From Flavobacteriales bacterium UBA5933 (GTDB lineage: Bacteria; Bacteroidota; Bacteroidia; Flavobacteriales; Weeksellaceae), in the NCBI GenBank assembly GCA_002430925.1, contig DJDD01000057.1, positions 397-28,614 of the forward strand: a stretch of 28,218 nucleotides of DNA. The letters are read 5' to 3'. Of the stretch, positions 7,842-16,810 are shown one piece after another. How positions within the stretch are numbered: position 1 is the first letter of the stretch; the number at the start of each line of letters is the position of its first letter. The translations under genes were made by a program, and so were the position numbers. The notes under the pieces were generated by a model. The model ran no database searches. It was not told the DNA's origin and worked only from the letters and a program-made list of their open reading frames with translations.

Positions 7842-7900
7842 ATTATATCTATAATTTTAGGGTGTTCCCTATGGTCGGAATTTTCATTACTATTATTATT
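7842..7900 (-). repeat. Possible degenerate half-copy of the interspersed repeat (copy F)
   Basis: A stretch reading TTATATCTATAATTTTAGGG, then GTTCCCTATGGTCGG, TTTTC and ACTAT resembles the reverse complement of the right half of copy D (AT-rich tail, GGGCAATCCCTTCGGGCG, TTTTTCGCTAT). No left half or stem arm is recognisable. This is a weak call. Confidence 0.25.
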
Positions 7901-7940
7901 GAAAATATGTGTCAAATAATTAAAAAAGTACATAACATTT

Positions 7941-8606
7941 ATGATTGATAAATTAATTATAAATAATTCTGTGAAGCAACACTCATTACATGTAATTAAT
8001 CAATTTGAGAAAATAAGATTTGATTTTAAAAATGTTTATTTTAAAAATAATTTAAGTGAAACTGATTATAAAGGACATGTGTTAAATAGAATTGATAAAA
8101 CAATAATTTTCTTGAATTTAAATCTTCAAAATTTTCATGATAATCTTACAGATAAATTAAAATTTGATAAAATTTTACCAACAGCTTCAGAATATGATTA
8201 TAATGAAGTTTTAAATAATTATTTTTTGCAAACTAAAACTTCTTTTATTTATAATTTATCTTCAATGATTGAAACATTTTTTAGGGAAGTTCATAAAGAA
8301 TTATTTCCTGAGAAAAATATAGAAAAAAAAAGTCTTTATGATATATTAAGTCAAATTTTTAAAAAATTAGAATTCAAAAAAAATGAAAATTGGACTGCAA
8401 TGATGGTTTTATCTAATATCCGCAATACAATTCATAATAATGGAATTCATATTTCAGAAGATAGAATTTTATTTTATCATAATTATGAAATCAATTTTGT
8501 ACATAACTCTCCTCAAAATATTGCACATTATGAAATTTTAGCTTTAATATTATATGATTTTTTGAATTTATTTAAGGAGATTAATTCTAAAACTAAAAAT
8601 AAATAA
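7941..8606 (+). CDS. Uncharacterised protein with HEPN-like RNxxH motif
   Basis: This 221-aa protein is rich in Asn, Lys, Phe and Ile, is predicted nearly all-helical, and has no signal peptide or membrane segment. Near the C-terminus, SNIRNTIHNNGIH (residues 158-170; Arg161, His165, His170) resembles the R-N-x(2-4)-H motif of HEPN domains, in which Arg and His form an RNase or RNA-binding site. An earlier helix, FIYNLSSMIETFFREVHKEL (102-121), resembles the first HEPN helices. The gene is more AT-rich than its neighbours and lies between copies of the interspersed repeat near the CRISPR locus, so it may be acquired. It could be a toxin or abortive-infection type protein, but no antitoxin partner is adjacent. 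Function remains unproven. Confidence 0.5.
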   Translation: MIDKLIINNSVKQHSLHVINQFEKIRFDFKNVYFKNNLSETDYKGHVLNRIDKTIIFLNLNLQNFHDNLTDKLKFDKILPTASEYDYNEVLNNYFLQTKTSFIYNLSSMIETFFREVHKELFPEKNIEKKSLYDILSQIFKKLEFKKNENWTAMMVLSNIRNTIHNNGIHISEDRILFYHNYEINFVHNSPQNIAHYEILALILYDFLNLFKEINSKTKNK

Positions 8607-8628
8607 AATATATAGCTTTTTTAAATCT

Positions 8629-8761
8629 TTTAAATTAGTGGCGCGGCATCCTTTTATAAACAATTTTTTCTTTAAAAAAATAGATTTTATTGTTTGTAAA
8701 AATATAGCAAAAAGCACACCTCGAAGTGATTGCCAAAAAAATAAATATAATTTTTAAAAAG
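8629..8761 (+). repeat. Interspersed structured repeat, copy B
   Basis: GCGCGGCATCC precedes the arm TTTTATAAACAAT (8652-8664), which pairs with ATTGTTTGTAAAA (8689-8701) with one G-T pair. The right flank ATATAGCAAAAAGCAC, CCTCGAAGTGATTGCC and the following A-rich tail (to about 8761) match copy D almost base for base. The left end is shortened compared with copies C and D. The stem sequence is unlike those of A, C and D. Confidence 0.8.
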
Positions 8762-8781
8762 TTTAAAATAACTTAAAGATA

Positions 8782-8812
8782 AAAACCCAGTAAACATTAT
8801 TTACTGGGTTTT
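8782..8812. terminator. Terminator downstream of lpd
   Basis: A 13-bp perfect stem (8782-8794 with 8800-8812, 5-nt loop) begins and ends in A/T runs. It lies 25 nt after the lpd stop on the minus strand and could also stop transcription from the left. Confidence 0.85.
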
Positions 8813-8836
8813 AATATATAGATTTTTTATCTTCTA

Positions 8837-10237
8837 TTAAGAGTGGATAGCTCTATTGTCTGTAGCAGCTAAAGCAGCTTCTTTAATTGCTTCAGAGAAT
8901 GTTGGGTGAGCATGAGACATTCTTGTTAAGTCTTCTGCAGATGCACGGAATTCCATTGCTGTAACACCTTCTGCGATTAAATCTGCAGCACGAGCACCAA
9001 TAATATGCATACCTAAGATTTCGTCAGTATTTTTATCGGCTAAGATTTTAGCAAAACCATCAGTATCCATAGAAGCACGAGCACGTCCTAAAGCTTTGAA
9101 TGGGAAAGAACCAACTTTATATTCTACACCTTCTTCTTTTAATTGCTCTTCAGTTTTTCCAACTCCAGCAACTTCTGGCCAAGTATAAACAACACCAGGA
9201 ATTAAGTTATAGTTAATGTGAGGTTTTTGTCCTGCTAATTGCTCAGCAACTAAAACACCTTCTTCTTCTGCTTTGTGAGCTAACATTGCACCAGCAACAA
9301 CATCACCAATAGCATAAATATTAGGAACGTTTGTTTGTAAATGGTTGTTTGTTTTGATACGACCTCTTTCGTCAACTTCAACACCAACAGCATCTAAACC
9401 TAAAGAACCAGTAAATGCACGACGACCAACAGCAACTAATGCATAATCACCAGTGATTTCTAATTCTTCACCTTTTTTAGATGTAGCTTTTAATGTAACA
9501 TTATCTCCATTATTTACAACAGAAGTAACACCAGTAGAAGTATGGAATTTCATTCCTTGTTTTTTCAATACTTTAGTTAATTCTTTAGATAAAGCACCAT
9601 CCATTCCAGGAATAACACGATCTGCGTACTCAATAACAGTAACATCAGAACCTAAACGTAAATAAACAGAACCTAATTCTAATCCAATAACTCCACCACC
9701 AATAACAATTAAGTGTTTAGGAACTTCTGGTAAAGCTAAAGCTTCTGTAGAAGTGATAATTCTTTTTCCATCAGTTGGAGCGAAAGGTAATTCAGAAGAA
9801 ACAGATCCAGTAGCTATAATTGTATTCTTAGCTTCGATTTCTTGTGTAGAACCGTCCTGAGCTGTAACAACAATATGAGTAGCATCTTTAAAAGCACCAG
9901 TACCTTCTACTACATCAATATTATTTTTGCTCATTAAGTATTTTATACCAGCTACGTTTGTATCAACAACTCCAGCTTTGCGAGCAATCATTTGAGCAAA
10001 ATTAACTTTAGGAGCATCAATCTCAATTCCATGCTCTTTAAAGTGATTAACAGCGTCGTAATAGTGGTGAGAAGAATCTAATAAAGCTTTAGAAGGGATA
10101 CATCCAACATTAAGACAAGTACCACCTAAATTAGCTTTTTCTATAATTGCAGTTTTAAATCCTAATTGCGCACAACGGATTGCAGCAACATATCCTCCAG
10201 GTCCAGCACCTATTACGGCTACATCATAAGAACTCAT
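8837..10237 (-). CDS. lpd: Dihydrolipoyl dehydrogenase (E3)
   Basis: This 466-aa flavoprotein is full length for the family. It reoxidises dihydrolipoamide of pyruvate, 2-oxoglutarate or branched-chain 2-oxoacid dehydrogenase complexes and passes electrons to NAD+. It shows the FAD motif GAGPGGYVAA (residues 10-19), the redox disulfide GGTCLNVGCIPS (Cys41, Cys46), the NAD motif GGGVIGLELG and the C-terminal catalytic HAHPTFSE (His444, Glu449). It stands alone: no E1 or E2 gene is adjacent. It has its own promoter and terminator. Codon use looks more biased than in neighbouring hypothetical genes, as expected for a highly expressed enzyme. Confidence 0.97.
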   Translation of the reverse strand: MSSYDVAVIGAGPGGYVAAIRCAQLGFKTAIIEKANLGGTCLNVGCIPSKALLDSSHHYYDAVNHFKEHGIEIDAPKVNFAQMIARKAGVVDTNVAGIKYLMSKNNIDVVEGTGAFKDATHIVVTAQDGSTQEIEAKNTIIATGSVSSELPFAPTDGKRIITSTEALALPEVPKHLIVIGGGVIGLELGSVYLRLGSDVTVIEYADRVIPGMDGALSKELTKVLKKQGMKFHTSTGVTSVVNNGDNVTLKATSKKGEELEITGDYALVAVGRRAFTGSLGLDAVGVEVDERGRIKTNNHLQTNVPNIYAIGDVVAGAMLAHKAEEEGVLVAEQLAGQKPHINYNLIPGVVYTWPEVAGVGKTEEQLKEEGVEYKVGSFPFKALGRARASMDTDGFAKILADKNTDEILGMHIIGARAADLIAEGVTAMEFRASAEDLTRMSHAHPTFSEAIKEAALAATDNRAIHS

Positions 10238-10277
10238 ATCGTTTTTATTTTGATTTAATAATTTATTTTATATCTCA

Positions 10278-10305
10278 CAAATATAACGAAACTCATCAAT
10301 ACAAA
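10278..10305 (-). promoter_or_regulatory. lpd promoter (-7 and -33 boxes)
   Basis: On the minus strand TATATTTG (10278-10285) matches TAnnTTTG exactly, and TTTG (10302-10305) lies 16 nt upstream as a -33 box. The predicted start near 10271 gives a leader of about 34 nt. Confidence 0.6.
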
Positions 10306-10402
10306 CATTAATTTTAGACAATGAATTTTGTTAGTTTTTTAATCTTTTTATTCACTTGTTTTTATTGAGATTAAATAGAATGAAATATGAAATGTTAATC
10401 AA

Positions 10403-11299
10403 TTAATTCTTTGTTTTTAATTGAATAGTTTTTGTAAACTTTGCCTTTAATAAACCATTAATAATTATAGAAGATAGCATAACAGCTGTTGCAATATAAA
10501 AAACAATATTCATGTGTTCTGCATCACCAAAAATGATGCAAGCTAAAATGATTCCATAAATAGGTTCCAAATTAACGTTTAACATTAACGTAAATGCACT
10601 TACATGTTTTAGAAGATCTACTGATTCTATTTGAGCAAACGCAGTAAATACAACACCAAGTAAAGTAAGCCAACCTAAGTTAGCCCAACTAACATTTATG
10701 ATTTCTGTTATGGCATCATGTTGAATAGATACAATAATAAGTGATAATGTAATTAATCCGCCAATCATTTCATAGAAAGTAACTTTTGTCGGTTTTATAG
10801 CTCTGGCTAATTTCGAATTTAGTACAGCAAATAATGCCGATAGAAAACTACATAAAACACCAATGATGATTCCCATTTTATATTCTGGTGTGGCATTAAA
10901 TATTACAATCACACAAGTAGAAACAACAATAGCTAATATAATTTCTAGTAAATTGATTCGCTTTCTGAAGAAAATGGGTTCTAATATTGCACTAAACAAA
11001 GCTCCCATAGATAGTGTACTAAGAGCAACTGAAATATTGGATAATTTAATTGATAAATAGAACGTAAACCAATGTAACCCTACAATTCCTCCAATCCCCA
11101 AAAGTATGTAAAGTTCTTTTTTAGTTACTTTAAGGTTTTCTTTCTTAAATTTTATATAGATAAAAACGGCAATAGCAGCAATTAGTAAACGAAACCAAAC
11201 CATCGGTAAGGCACTCATAGTAACTAGTTTTCCAAAAACTCCCGTAAACCCCCAAAGTAATACAAGAAATTGTAATCTAAATTGAACTTTTGATAGCAT
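10403..11299 (-). CDS. EamA/DMT superfamily transporter
   Basis: This 298-aa integral inner-membrane protein has about ten hydrophobic helices arranged as two EamA repeats (about residues 5-140 and 148-285), the standard layout of drug/metabolite exporters. The N-terminal FLVLLWGFTGVFGKLV and the RLLIAAIAVFIYIKFKK segment are typical. Substrate cannot be inferred; relatives export amino acids or metabolites. It is a single gene on the minus strand, divergent from the HAD phosphatase gene across 228 nt that contain AT-rich promoter-like sequence but no other gene. Confidence 0.9.
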   Translation of the reverse strand: MLSKVQFRLQFLVLLWGFTGVFGKLVTMSALPMVWFRLLIAAIAVFIYIKFKKENLKVTKKELYILLGIGGIVGLHWFTFYLSIKLSNISVALSTLSMGALFSAILEPIFFRKRINLLEIILAIVVSTCVIVIFNATPEYKMGIIIGVLCSFLSALFAVLNSKLARAIKPTKVTFYEMIGGLITLSLIIVSIQHDAITEIINVSWANLGWLTLLGVVFTAFAQIESVDLLKHVSAFTLMLNVNLEPIYGIILACIIFGDAEHMNIVFYIATAVMLSSIIINGLLKAKFTKTIQLKTKN

Positions 11300-11527
11300 T
11301 CATTTTTTTAACAAAAATATACTTTAATTTCATTCAATGATTAAAATTCGTAATTTCTTTTAAATGATTGTTTATCAATTATAAAAACAATTAAAATTCT
11401 AAAGAGCTTTAATTTTGAAATTAAAACTATATTAGAATTATGAAAAATAGTAAGATTAATAGAAAATTTAGGCTCTTGAAATCTAAATTTAACTACCTTT
11501 AAAACTTTATTTAGACAAAACCTAATT

Positions 11528-12328
11528 ATGCAAAATATAAAAATGATTGTAACTGATATGGACGGTACTTTACTTCGTTCAGATCATACATTAAGCCCAA
11601 AATTCAAAGAAATATATAATAAATTAAAAGAGCTTGATATACTTTTTGTTCCAGCAAGTGGAAGACAATATTATAGTATTATCAATTATTTTGAAGATAT
11701 AAAGAACGAGTTAGCAATTATCGCTGAAAATGGAACCTATGTGACATACAAAGGAGAAGAAATATTTGTTGATGAATTAGATACTATTTTAGTAAATAAA
11801 ATAATAGAGCGTGTTAGAAAAATAGAAGGTGCAAATATTGTTTTGGCAAGTAAAAATGCAGCATATGTAGAATCTACTGACCCTGTCTTTCTAGAATTTT
11901 TTAAAAATTATTACAATAAGAGTATTCAAGTTGATGATTTAACAAAAATAAAAGATGAAAAATTTATTAAAATAGCTATAAATCATCCTGAAGGTTCAGA
12001 AAAAAATGTATATCCAAAACTTTTAGAATTTGAAGAAAATGGCGTGAAAGTTGTTGTATCAGGAGAAGTTTGGTTAGATATTATGAATTCTAATTCAAAT
12101 AAAGGTGTTGCACTAAATGCTTTAATGAAAAAATTAAATATTCAACCTGAAGAAATAATGGTTTTTGGGGATTTTATGAACGATATAGAAATGCTACATT
12201 TGGCAAAATATAGTTTTGCGATGAAAAATGCTCATCCAGCAGTAAAAGAGGAAGCTAATTTTATTGCACCTTCTAATGATGAAGATGGAGTATTGAAAAT
12301 CATAGAAGGATATATTGATCAATTTTAA
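11528..12328 (+). CDS. Cof-type HAD-IIB family hydrolase
   Basis: This 266-aa cytoplasmic phosphatase has HAD motif I TDMDGTLL (nucleophile Asp10, acid/base Asp12), motif II PASGR (Ser44), Lys192 and motif IV GDFMNDIEM (Asp215, Asp219). A C2B-type cap lies between residues about 85 and 185. Cof-type enzymes dephosphorylate small sugar phosphates, FMN or pyridoxal phosphate; the substrate is not evident. TACCTTTA (11494-11501) with TTG 15 nt upstream is a possible promoter. The deacetylase gene follows after 52 nt with no terminator between, so the two may be co-transcribed. Confidence 0.92.
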   Translation: MQNIKMIVTDMDGTLLRSDHTLSPKFKEIYNKLKELDILFVPASGRQYYSIINYFEDIKNELAIIAENGTYVTYKGEEIFVDELDTILVNKIIERVRKIEGANIVLASKNAAYVESTDPVFLEFFKNYYNKSIQVDDLTKIKDEKFIKIAINHPEGSEKNVYPKLLEFEENGVKVVVSGEVWLDIMNSNSNKGVALNALMKKLNIQPEEIMVFGDFMNDIEMLHLAKYSFAMKNAHPAVKEEANFIAPSNDEDGVLKIIEGYIDQF

Positions 12329-12380
12329 AAAATAAAACAAAAATTACTTAATAATTAATCCCTAACCTAATAATATTAAA

Positions 12381-13298
12381 ATGTTTACTATAAACAATCG
12401 TTTAAAAAGCTTTTATATACTTAGCTTTTTATTTTTTATTTTTTCTTGTAAAAATGAAAAAAATAATACGGAAACTAAATCCGATGTAAATACTTCATCA
12501 GAAGTTAATGAAATTTTACAAAAACAAAAAGATTCTGTATATGTCGTAAAAACAGATACAGTATCTTCACCTGTTGATGATACTTTAAGTATTCCAAAAG
12601 AAGAAGTAGAATTACCTCAAGTTGCAGAATTAGATTCTACAAAACAACATGTTTATTTAACTTTTGATGACGGACCATTTAAAGGAAGTAAAAATATTAA
12701 TAAAATTCTGACCGAAGAGAACGTAAGAGGTACTGTTTTTTTGGTTGGATATAATGCTTTTACAAAAGAACTAAAACAACACGTAGAAGATTATAAACAA
12801 AATCCTAATATAGATATTGCTAATCATACTTTCTCGCATGCAAATAATAAATACAAACATTTTTATAGTAGTCCAGAAGGTGTATATAATGATGTTTTAA
12901 AAAATGAAACAGCATTAGACATTCACACTAAATATGTTCGTTTACCAGCTCGTAATGTATGGCGAGTAGATGCTAAAAAGAAGGGAGATGTTTTAAAGGA
13001 TGCTGATGCTACAGCAGATTTATTAGCTAAAAATAATTATTATATTTTTGGTTGGGATTATGAATGGAGTAGAAATCCTCATCAATTAGATAGTCCTGAA
13101 AAAATATATGAAGGAATTGTTCATCGATTAGATCATAAAAGAACTTTAGAAAAAAATCATTTAGTAATTTTAATGCACGATGACATGTTTAATACAGATC
13201 AAAATGCTGAAAAATTAAGACAATTGATTGTTTTATTGAAAAACAATCCTCGAATAATTTTGGAAGGAGTTTCGAGTTATCCGAATAAAGTAAGTTAA
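12381..13298 (+). CDS. Polysaccharide deacetylase (NodB domain) lipoprotein
   Basis: This 305-aa protein has a lipoprotein signal ending FIFSC (lipidated Cys23), followed by a low-complexity linker (about 24-85). A NodB-homology domain follows: LTFDDGP with Asp96/Asp97, the metal ligands HTFSH (His149, His153), LPARNVWR in the position of the R-x-P-Y motif, and a C-terminal LVILMHDD. Relatives deacetylate peptidoglycan or other N-acetylated glycans. Anchoring in the outer or inner membrane facing the periplasm is expected. A strong terminator follows directly. The predicted substrate, cell wall or capsule, is inference. Confidence 0.9.
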   Translation: MFTINNRLKSFYILSFLFFIFSCKNEKNNTETKSDVNTSSEVNEILQKQKDSVYVVKTDTVSSPVDDTLSIPKEEVELPQVAELDSTKQHVYLTFDDGPFKGSKNINKILTEENVRGTVFLVGYNAFTKELKQHVEDYKQNPNIDIANHTFSHANNKYKHFYSSPEGVYNDVLKNETALDIHTKYVRLPARNVWRVDAKKKGDVLKDADATADLLAKNNYYIFGWDYEWSRNPHQLDSPEKIYEGIVHRLDHKRTLEKNHLVILMHDDMFNTDQNAEKLRQLIVLLKNNPRIILEGVSSYPNKVS

Positions 13299-13340
13299 AA
13301 AAATCGTCATTTTTCAATAGAAAAATGACGATTTTTTTTT
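13297..13340 (+). terminator. Terminator after the deacetylase gene
   Basis: A long perfect stem (AAAAATCGTCATTTTT with AAAAATGACGATTTTT, 6-nt loop) overlaps the stop codon on its left side and ends in nine T (13332-13340). Confidence 0.9.
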
Positions 13341-13478
13341 AATAAGTAATTCAATATTTTTTATTTTTTTCTTTAATCGTATAATTAATAATTTTAAAAT
13401 ACTTATAATTAGTGTTTTAAAAAAAATCAATATATTCTAATTTTTCCCATTTTACCTTATAACAAATACATTGTTTTT

Positions 13479-13510
13479 TTTGTTAAATAGTAAGAATAAT
13501 TGTAAATTTA
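13479..13510 (+). promoter_or_regulatory. Probable promoter of the RelA/SpoT gene
   Basis: TTTG (13479-13482), a 20-nt spacer and TAAATTTA (13503-13510, one mismatch to TAnnTTTG). The predicted start near 13517 lies upstream of the chosen start codon at 13586. Confidence 0.45.
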
Positions 13511-13585
13511 GTTCTAGCAATGAGGCTAGTTTTACTTGACTCATTTTTTTATTTAAAAATACTATTACCTAAAAAAACGAAAAGA

Positions 13586-15823
13586 ATGAATACTCCTCAA
13601 ATAATTACAGACGAACAATTAGAAAGAGAAACACTCGAAATAGCTAGACGTTATAAAGAGATGTTAAAAAATACTTACGTAACATTGTCTGATGAAGATA
13701 AAAAGTTAATCCGTAAAGCTTTTGATCTTGCAGTTGAAGCACACAAAGATCAAAGAAGAAAAACGGGCGAACCATATATTTATCATCCAATTGCTGTTGC
13801 TAAAATTGTTGCTGATGAAATTGGTTTGGGAGCAACTTCAATTGCTTCTGCTTTAATGCATGACGTTGTAGAAGACACTGATTATACAATTGAAGATTTA
13901 GAGAAACTTTTTGGAACTAAGATTGCTAAAATCATTGATGGATTAACAAAAATTTCCGTACTTAATCGTCAGGATATTTCTATTCAATCAGAAAACTATA
14001 AAAAATTACTATTAACTCTTTCTGAAGATGTCCGTGTAATTCTTATAAAAATTGCAGATAGACTTCATAATATGCGTACGCTAGATAGTATGCGAGAGGA
14101 TAAACAATTAAAAATAGCATCAGAAACTATTTTTATTTATGCTCCATTAGCCCACAGAATGGGATTGTATAATATAAAATCAGAATTAGAAGATCTTAGT
14201 TTAAAATATACTAAACCAGATGCTTATTTTAATATAGAGCATAAGTTAACAGAAACTAAAACAGAAAGAGAGACTTATATCAATAATTTTTGTAAAATAA
14301 TTTCTGAAAAATTAAAAGCAGAAGGTTTAGAATTTGAAATAAAAGGTCGTTCAAAATCTATCAATTCTATTTATAAAAAAATAGTTAATCAAGGAATTCC
14401 ATTTGAAGAGGTTTTTGATTTATTTGCTATTCGAGTAATTTATCGTTCAGACAAGAAAAATGAAAAATTCTTAGCATGGAAAATATATTCTATGATTACA
14501 GATTTATTCATTCCAAACCCTAAACGTATGCGTGATTGGATTTCTCAACCTAAAACAACAGGTTACGAATCTTTACATGTTACTGTAATGGGACCACAAG
14601 CTCGTTGGGTAGAAGTGCAAATTCGTTCCGAAAGGATGGATGAGGTTGCAGAAATGGGTATTGCAGCACACTATAAATACAAAGAAAATATATCTGACGA
14701 TGAAACAAAAGTTGATGAATGGATTCATCAAGTGCGTGAAATGTTAGAGCAAGAGGATACAAAGGATGCTATAGAATTTATGGATAACTTTAAATTCAAT
14801 TTGTATTCAAAAGAAATCTATGTTTTTACTCCAAAAGGAGATTTACATTCTTTGCCAAAAGGAGCAAGTTCTTTAGATTTTGCTTATTCAATACATTCTA
14901 ATGTAGGTGACCATTGTTTAGGTGCTAAAGTAAATGGTAAACTTTTCCCACTTTCTCATAAATTACAAAGCGGCGATCAAGTAGAAATTATCACATCTAC
15001 TCAGCAAAAACCTAAGCTAGAATGGTTAGAATACGTAGTTACCAGTAAGGCAAGAAGTAAAATAAAAGCTTCCCTTAATTCTGATAAACGTAAAATTGCA
15101 GACGAAGGAAAGGAAATTATTCAACGAAAACTAAGACATTTAAAAGTAGATTTCAACGAAAATACGGTTAACCAAATGCAACAATATTTTAAGCTAAGTT
15201 CTAGTCAAGATATTTTTTATAATGTTGCTATGGGAGTCATTAATAATAATGATTTAAGAAAATTTGCTGAAAGAAATTCAGGATTTACAGGTTTAATCAA
15301 TCGTTTTAGAAAATCAACATTTTCATCTGCTAAAAAAGAAGATTTTACTGTCGTTGATAAATCAAAATTAGATAGTTTAGTTTTTGGAAATGATGAAGAA
15401 CGCCTAGATTATGAGCTAGCAACATGTTGTAACCCTATTCCAGGAGATAAAGTATTTGGATTTATTACAGTTTCAAAAGGAATAAAAGTTCATAAAGTAG
15501 ATTGTCCAAATTCAATTTCTTTACAAGCAAATTATGCGTACAGAATTATAAAAGCCAAGTGGATAGATTCTACTCAAAGAGAATTTAAAGCCTTGATAGA
15601 AATGCAAGGATTAGATAGAGCTGGAATGCTAAGTGATATTACACTAATTATTTCTAAAAATAATTCTTTAAATATTCATAGTATTAATTTATCTGAAGAC
15701 GCAGGTATTTTTGATGGGAAAATTACAGTTTCTGTAAAAAATAAATCTGAATTGGATAAAGTTATTTTAGACCTTAAAGAAATTGATGGAGTTCAATCTG
15801 TAAAACGAACATATAAAAATTAA
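13586..15823 (+). CDS. rel: Bifunctional RelA/SpoT-type (p)ppGpp synthetase/hydrolase
   Basis: From the ATG at 13586 this is 745 aa; the frame is open from 13520, but those 22 residues are not typical of the family. Domains in order: an HD hydrolase (AHKDQRRKTGEPYIYHP, then LMHDVVEDTD with His92/Asp93), a synthetase domain (GRSKSINSIYKK, FDLFAIRVIY, TTGYESLHVTV, VEVQIRS), a TGS domain starting IYVFTPKGDLHSLPKG, a Cys-pair region (LATCCNPIPGD) and a C-terminal ACT domain. Both catalytic motifs look intact, so it should make and degrade the stringent-response alarmone in the cytoplasm, probably in contact with the ribosome. It has its own predicted promoter. Confidence 0.95.
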   Translation: MNTPQIITDEQLERETLEIARRYKEMLKNTYVTLSDEDKKLIRKAFDLAVEAHKDQRRKTGEPYIYHPIAVAKIVADEIGLGATSIASALMHDVVEDTDYTIEDLEKLFGTKIAKIIDGLTKISVLNRQDISIQSENYKKLLLTLSEDVRVILIKIADRLHNMRTLDSMREDKQLKIASETIFIYAPLAHRMGLYNIKSELEDLSLKYTKPDAYFNIEHKLTETKTERETYINNFCKIISEKLKAEGLEFEIKGRSKSINSIYKKIVNQGIPFEEVFDLFAIRVIYRSDKKNEKFLAWKIYSMITDLFIPNPKRMRDWISQPKTTGYESLHVTVMGPQARWVEVQIRSERMDEVAEMGIAAHYKYKENISDDETKVDEWIHQVREMLEQEDTKDAIEFMDNFKFNLYSKEIYVFTPKGDLHSLPKGASSLDFAYSIHSNVGDHCLGAKVNGKLFPLSHKLQSGDQVEIITSTQQKPKLEWLEYVVTSKARSKIKASLNSDKRKIADEGKEIIQRKLRHLKVDFNENTVNQMQQYFKLSSSQDIFYNVAMGVINNNDLRKFAERNSGFTGLINRFRKSTFSSAKKEDFTVVDKSKLDSLVFGNDEERLDYELATCCNPIPGDKVFGFITVSKGIKVHKVDCPNSISLQANYAYRIIKAKWIDSTQREFKALIEMQGLDRAGMLSDITLIISKNNSLNIHSINLSEDAGIFDGKITVSVKNKSELDKVILDLKEIDGVQSVKRTYKN

Positions 15824-15898
15824 TAAATAATTTCGATTTTATCATTTTAATGAATCAACTTTATAGGAGTGTAAACTATAATTATAGACAATAAAAAA

Positions 15899-16810
15899 AT
15901 GAATGTAAAAGAGAGTAGTAAAATAATAGCAAATATCTTTTTTTCTAATATTTTTTTGATTTTTTTATCTTTAGCTCTCAATATAGAAACTGTAATAAAA
16001 ATTGGTTTACCATTAAATTCAATTGAATATTATGTATTTATTACTTCAGCTACCGTTTTGTTTTATTTATATGCTTACAGAGTTCCAAAAAGATTTAAAC
16101 ATTCAAATAATCTCAGAATACAATTTTATATTGATAATAGAAAAATTATTGACTTATTTAGTTGTTTTCTAATTGCTTCTTTTACGTATTCAGGAATTAA
16201 ACTTTTCGATAAAAGTATAGATCATATAGATATAATATCTTGGAAATGGATAGTCATTTTAATTCTTACAGTAGTTTTAGCCTTTGCATATTATGATTTT
16301 AACATTGGATTTTCCTTAAGAAAATCAATGTGGTTAAAACCATTTCTTATTGGTTGGACATGGGCAATTACAACTGTATTTTTACCTGTATTATTCTTAA
16401 TGTTAGAAAATAATCAGCATTATCCTTTGGATGCAAAATTTTATTTTCTTTTTATCCAAACATTTATGTATTGTTTAGTGAATGCTATATTATTTGATTT
16501 GAAAGATTTTGAAGATGATAGCAATAGAAATTTAAAAACTTTTGTTGTGAAATATGGTTATCATTTTACATTAAATAAAATTATCTTACCATTAATTTTT
16601 ATAGGATTTCTTAGCTTTTTATTGTTTGGTATTTGGTACAATCTTTATTGGCATAGAATACTTTTTATGTTAATTCCTATTCTAGGATTAGCAATTTTTT
16701 CTTTTAAACTAAATCGTCCAAAACCAATTTTATATTATTTAATAGCTATTGATGGAATGATTTTTTTTAAAGCTATTTGTGGTATATTAAGTGTTCTTTT
16801 ATTTGAATAA
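15899..16810 (+). CDS. UbiA-like integral membrane protein
   Basis: This 303-aa protein has about eight to nine membrane helices. The segment FDLKDFEDDSNRNLKTFVVKYG (about residues 199-220) resembles the second Asp-rich motif of UbiA prenyltransferases (D-x-x-D followed by basic residues and ..T..V..G). The first motif, N-D-x-x-D-x-x-x-D, is not recognisable; the corresponding region reads YAYRVPKRFKHS. It may therefore be a divergent or inactive member. Its stop overlaps the start of a SAM methyltransferase (TAATG), suggesting joint action on a membrane lipid or quinone-like substrate. That pairing is seen; the function is inference. Confidence 0.6.
   Translation: MNVKESSKIIANIFFSNIFLIFLSLALNIETVIKIGLPLNSIEYYVFITSATVLFYLYAYRVPKRFKHSNNLRIQFYIDNRKIIDLFSCFLIASFTYSGIKLFDKSIDHIDIISWKWIVILILTVVLAFAYYDFNIGFSLRKSMWLKPFLIGWTWAITTVFLPVLFLMLENNQHYPLDAKFYFLFIQTFMYCLVNAILFDLKDFEDDSNRNLKTFVVKYGYHFTLNKIILPLIFIGFLSFLLFGIWYNLYWHRILFMLIPILGLAIFSFKLNRPKPILYYLIAIDGMIFFKAICGILSVLLFE

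Noticed and set aside
7709..7933. Minus-strand 74-codon reading frame
   Set aside because: Overlaps the YqaE-like gene on the other strand; low-complexity Asn/Ile-rich translation with no family features and no promoter.
13520..13585. 22-codon N-terminal extension of the RelA/SpoT protein
   Set aside because: Starts only a few nt after the predicted transcription start and is not family-like; the ATG at 13586 gives the normal N-terminus.
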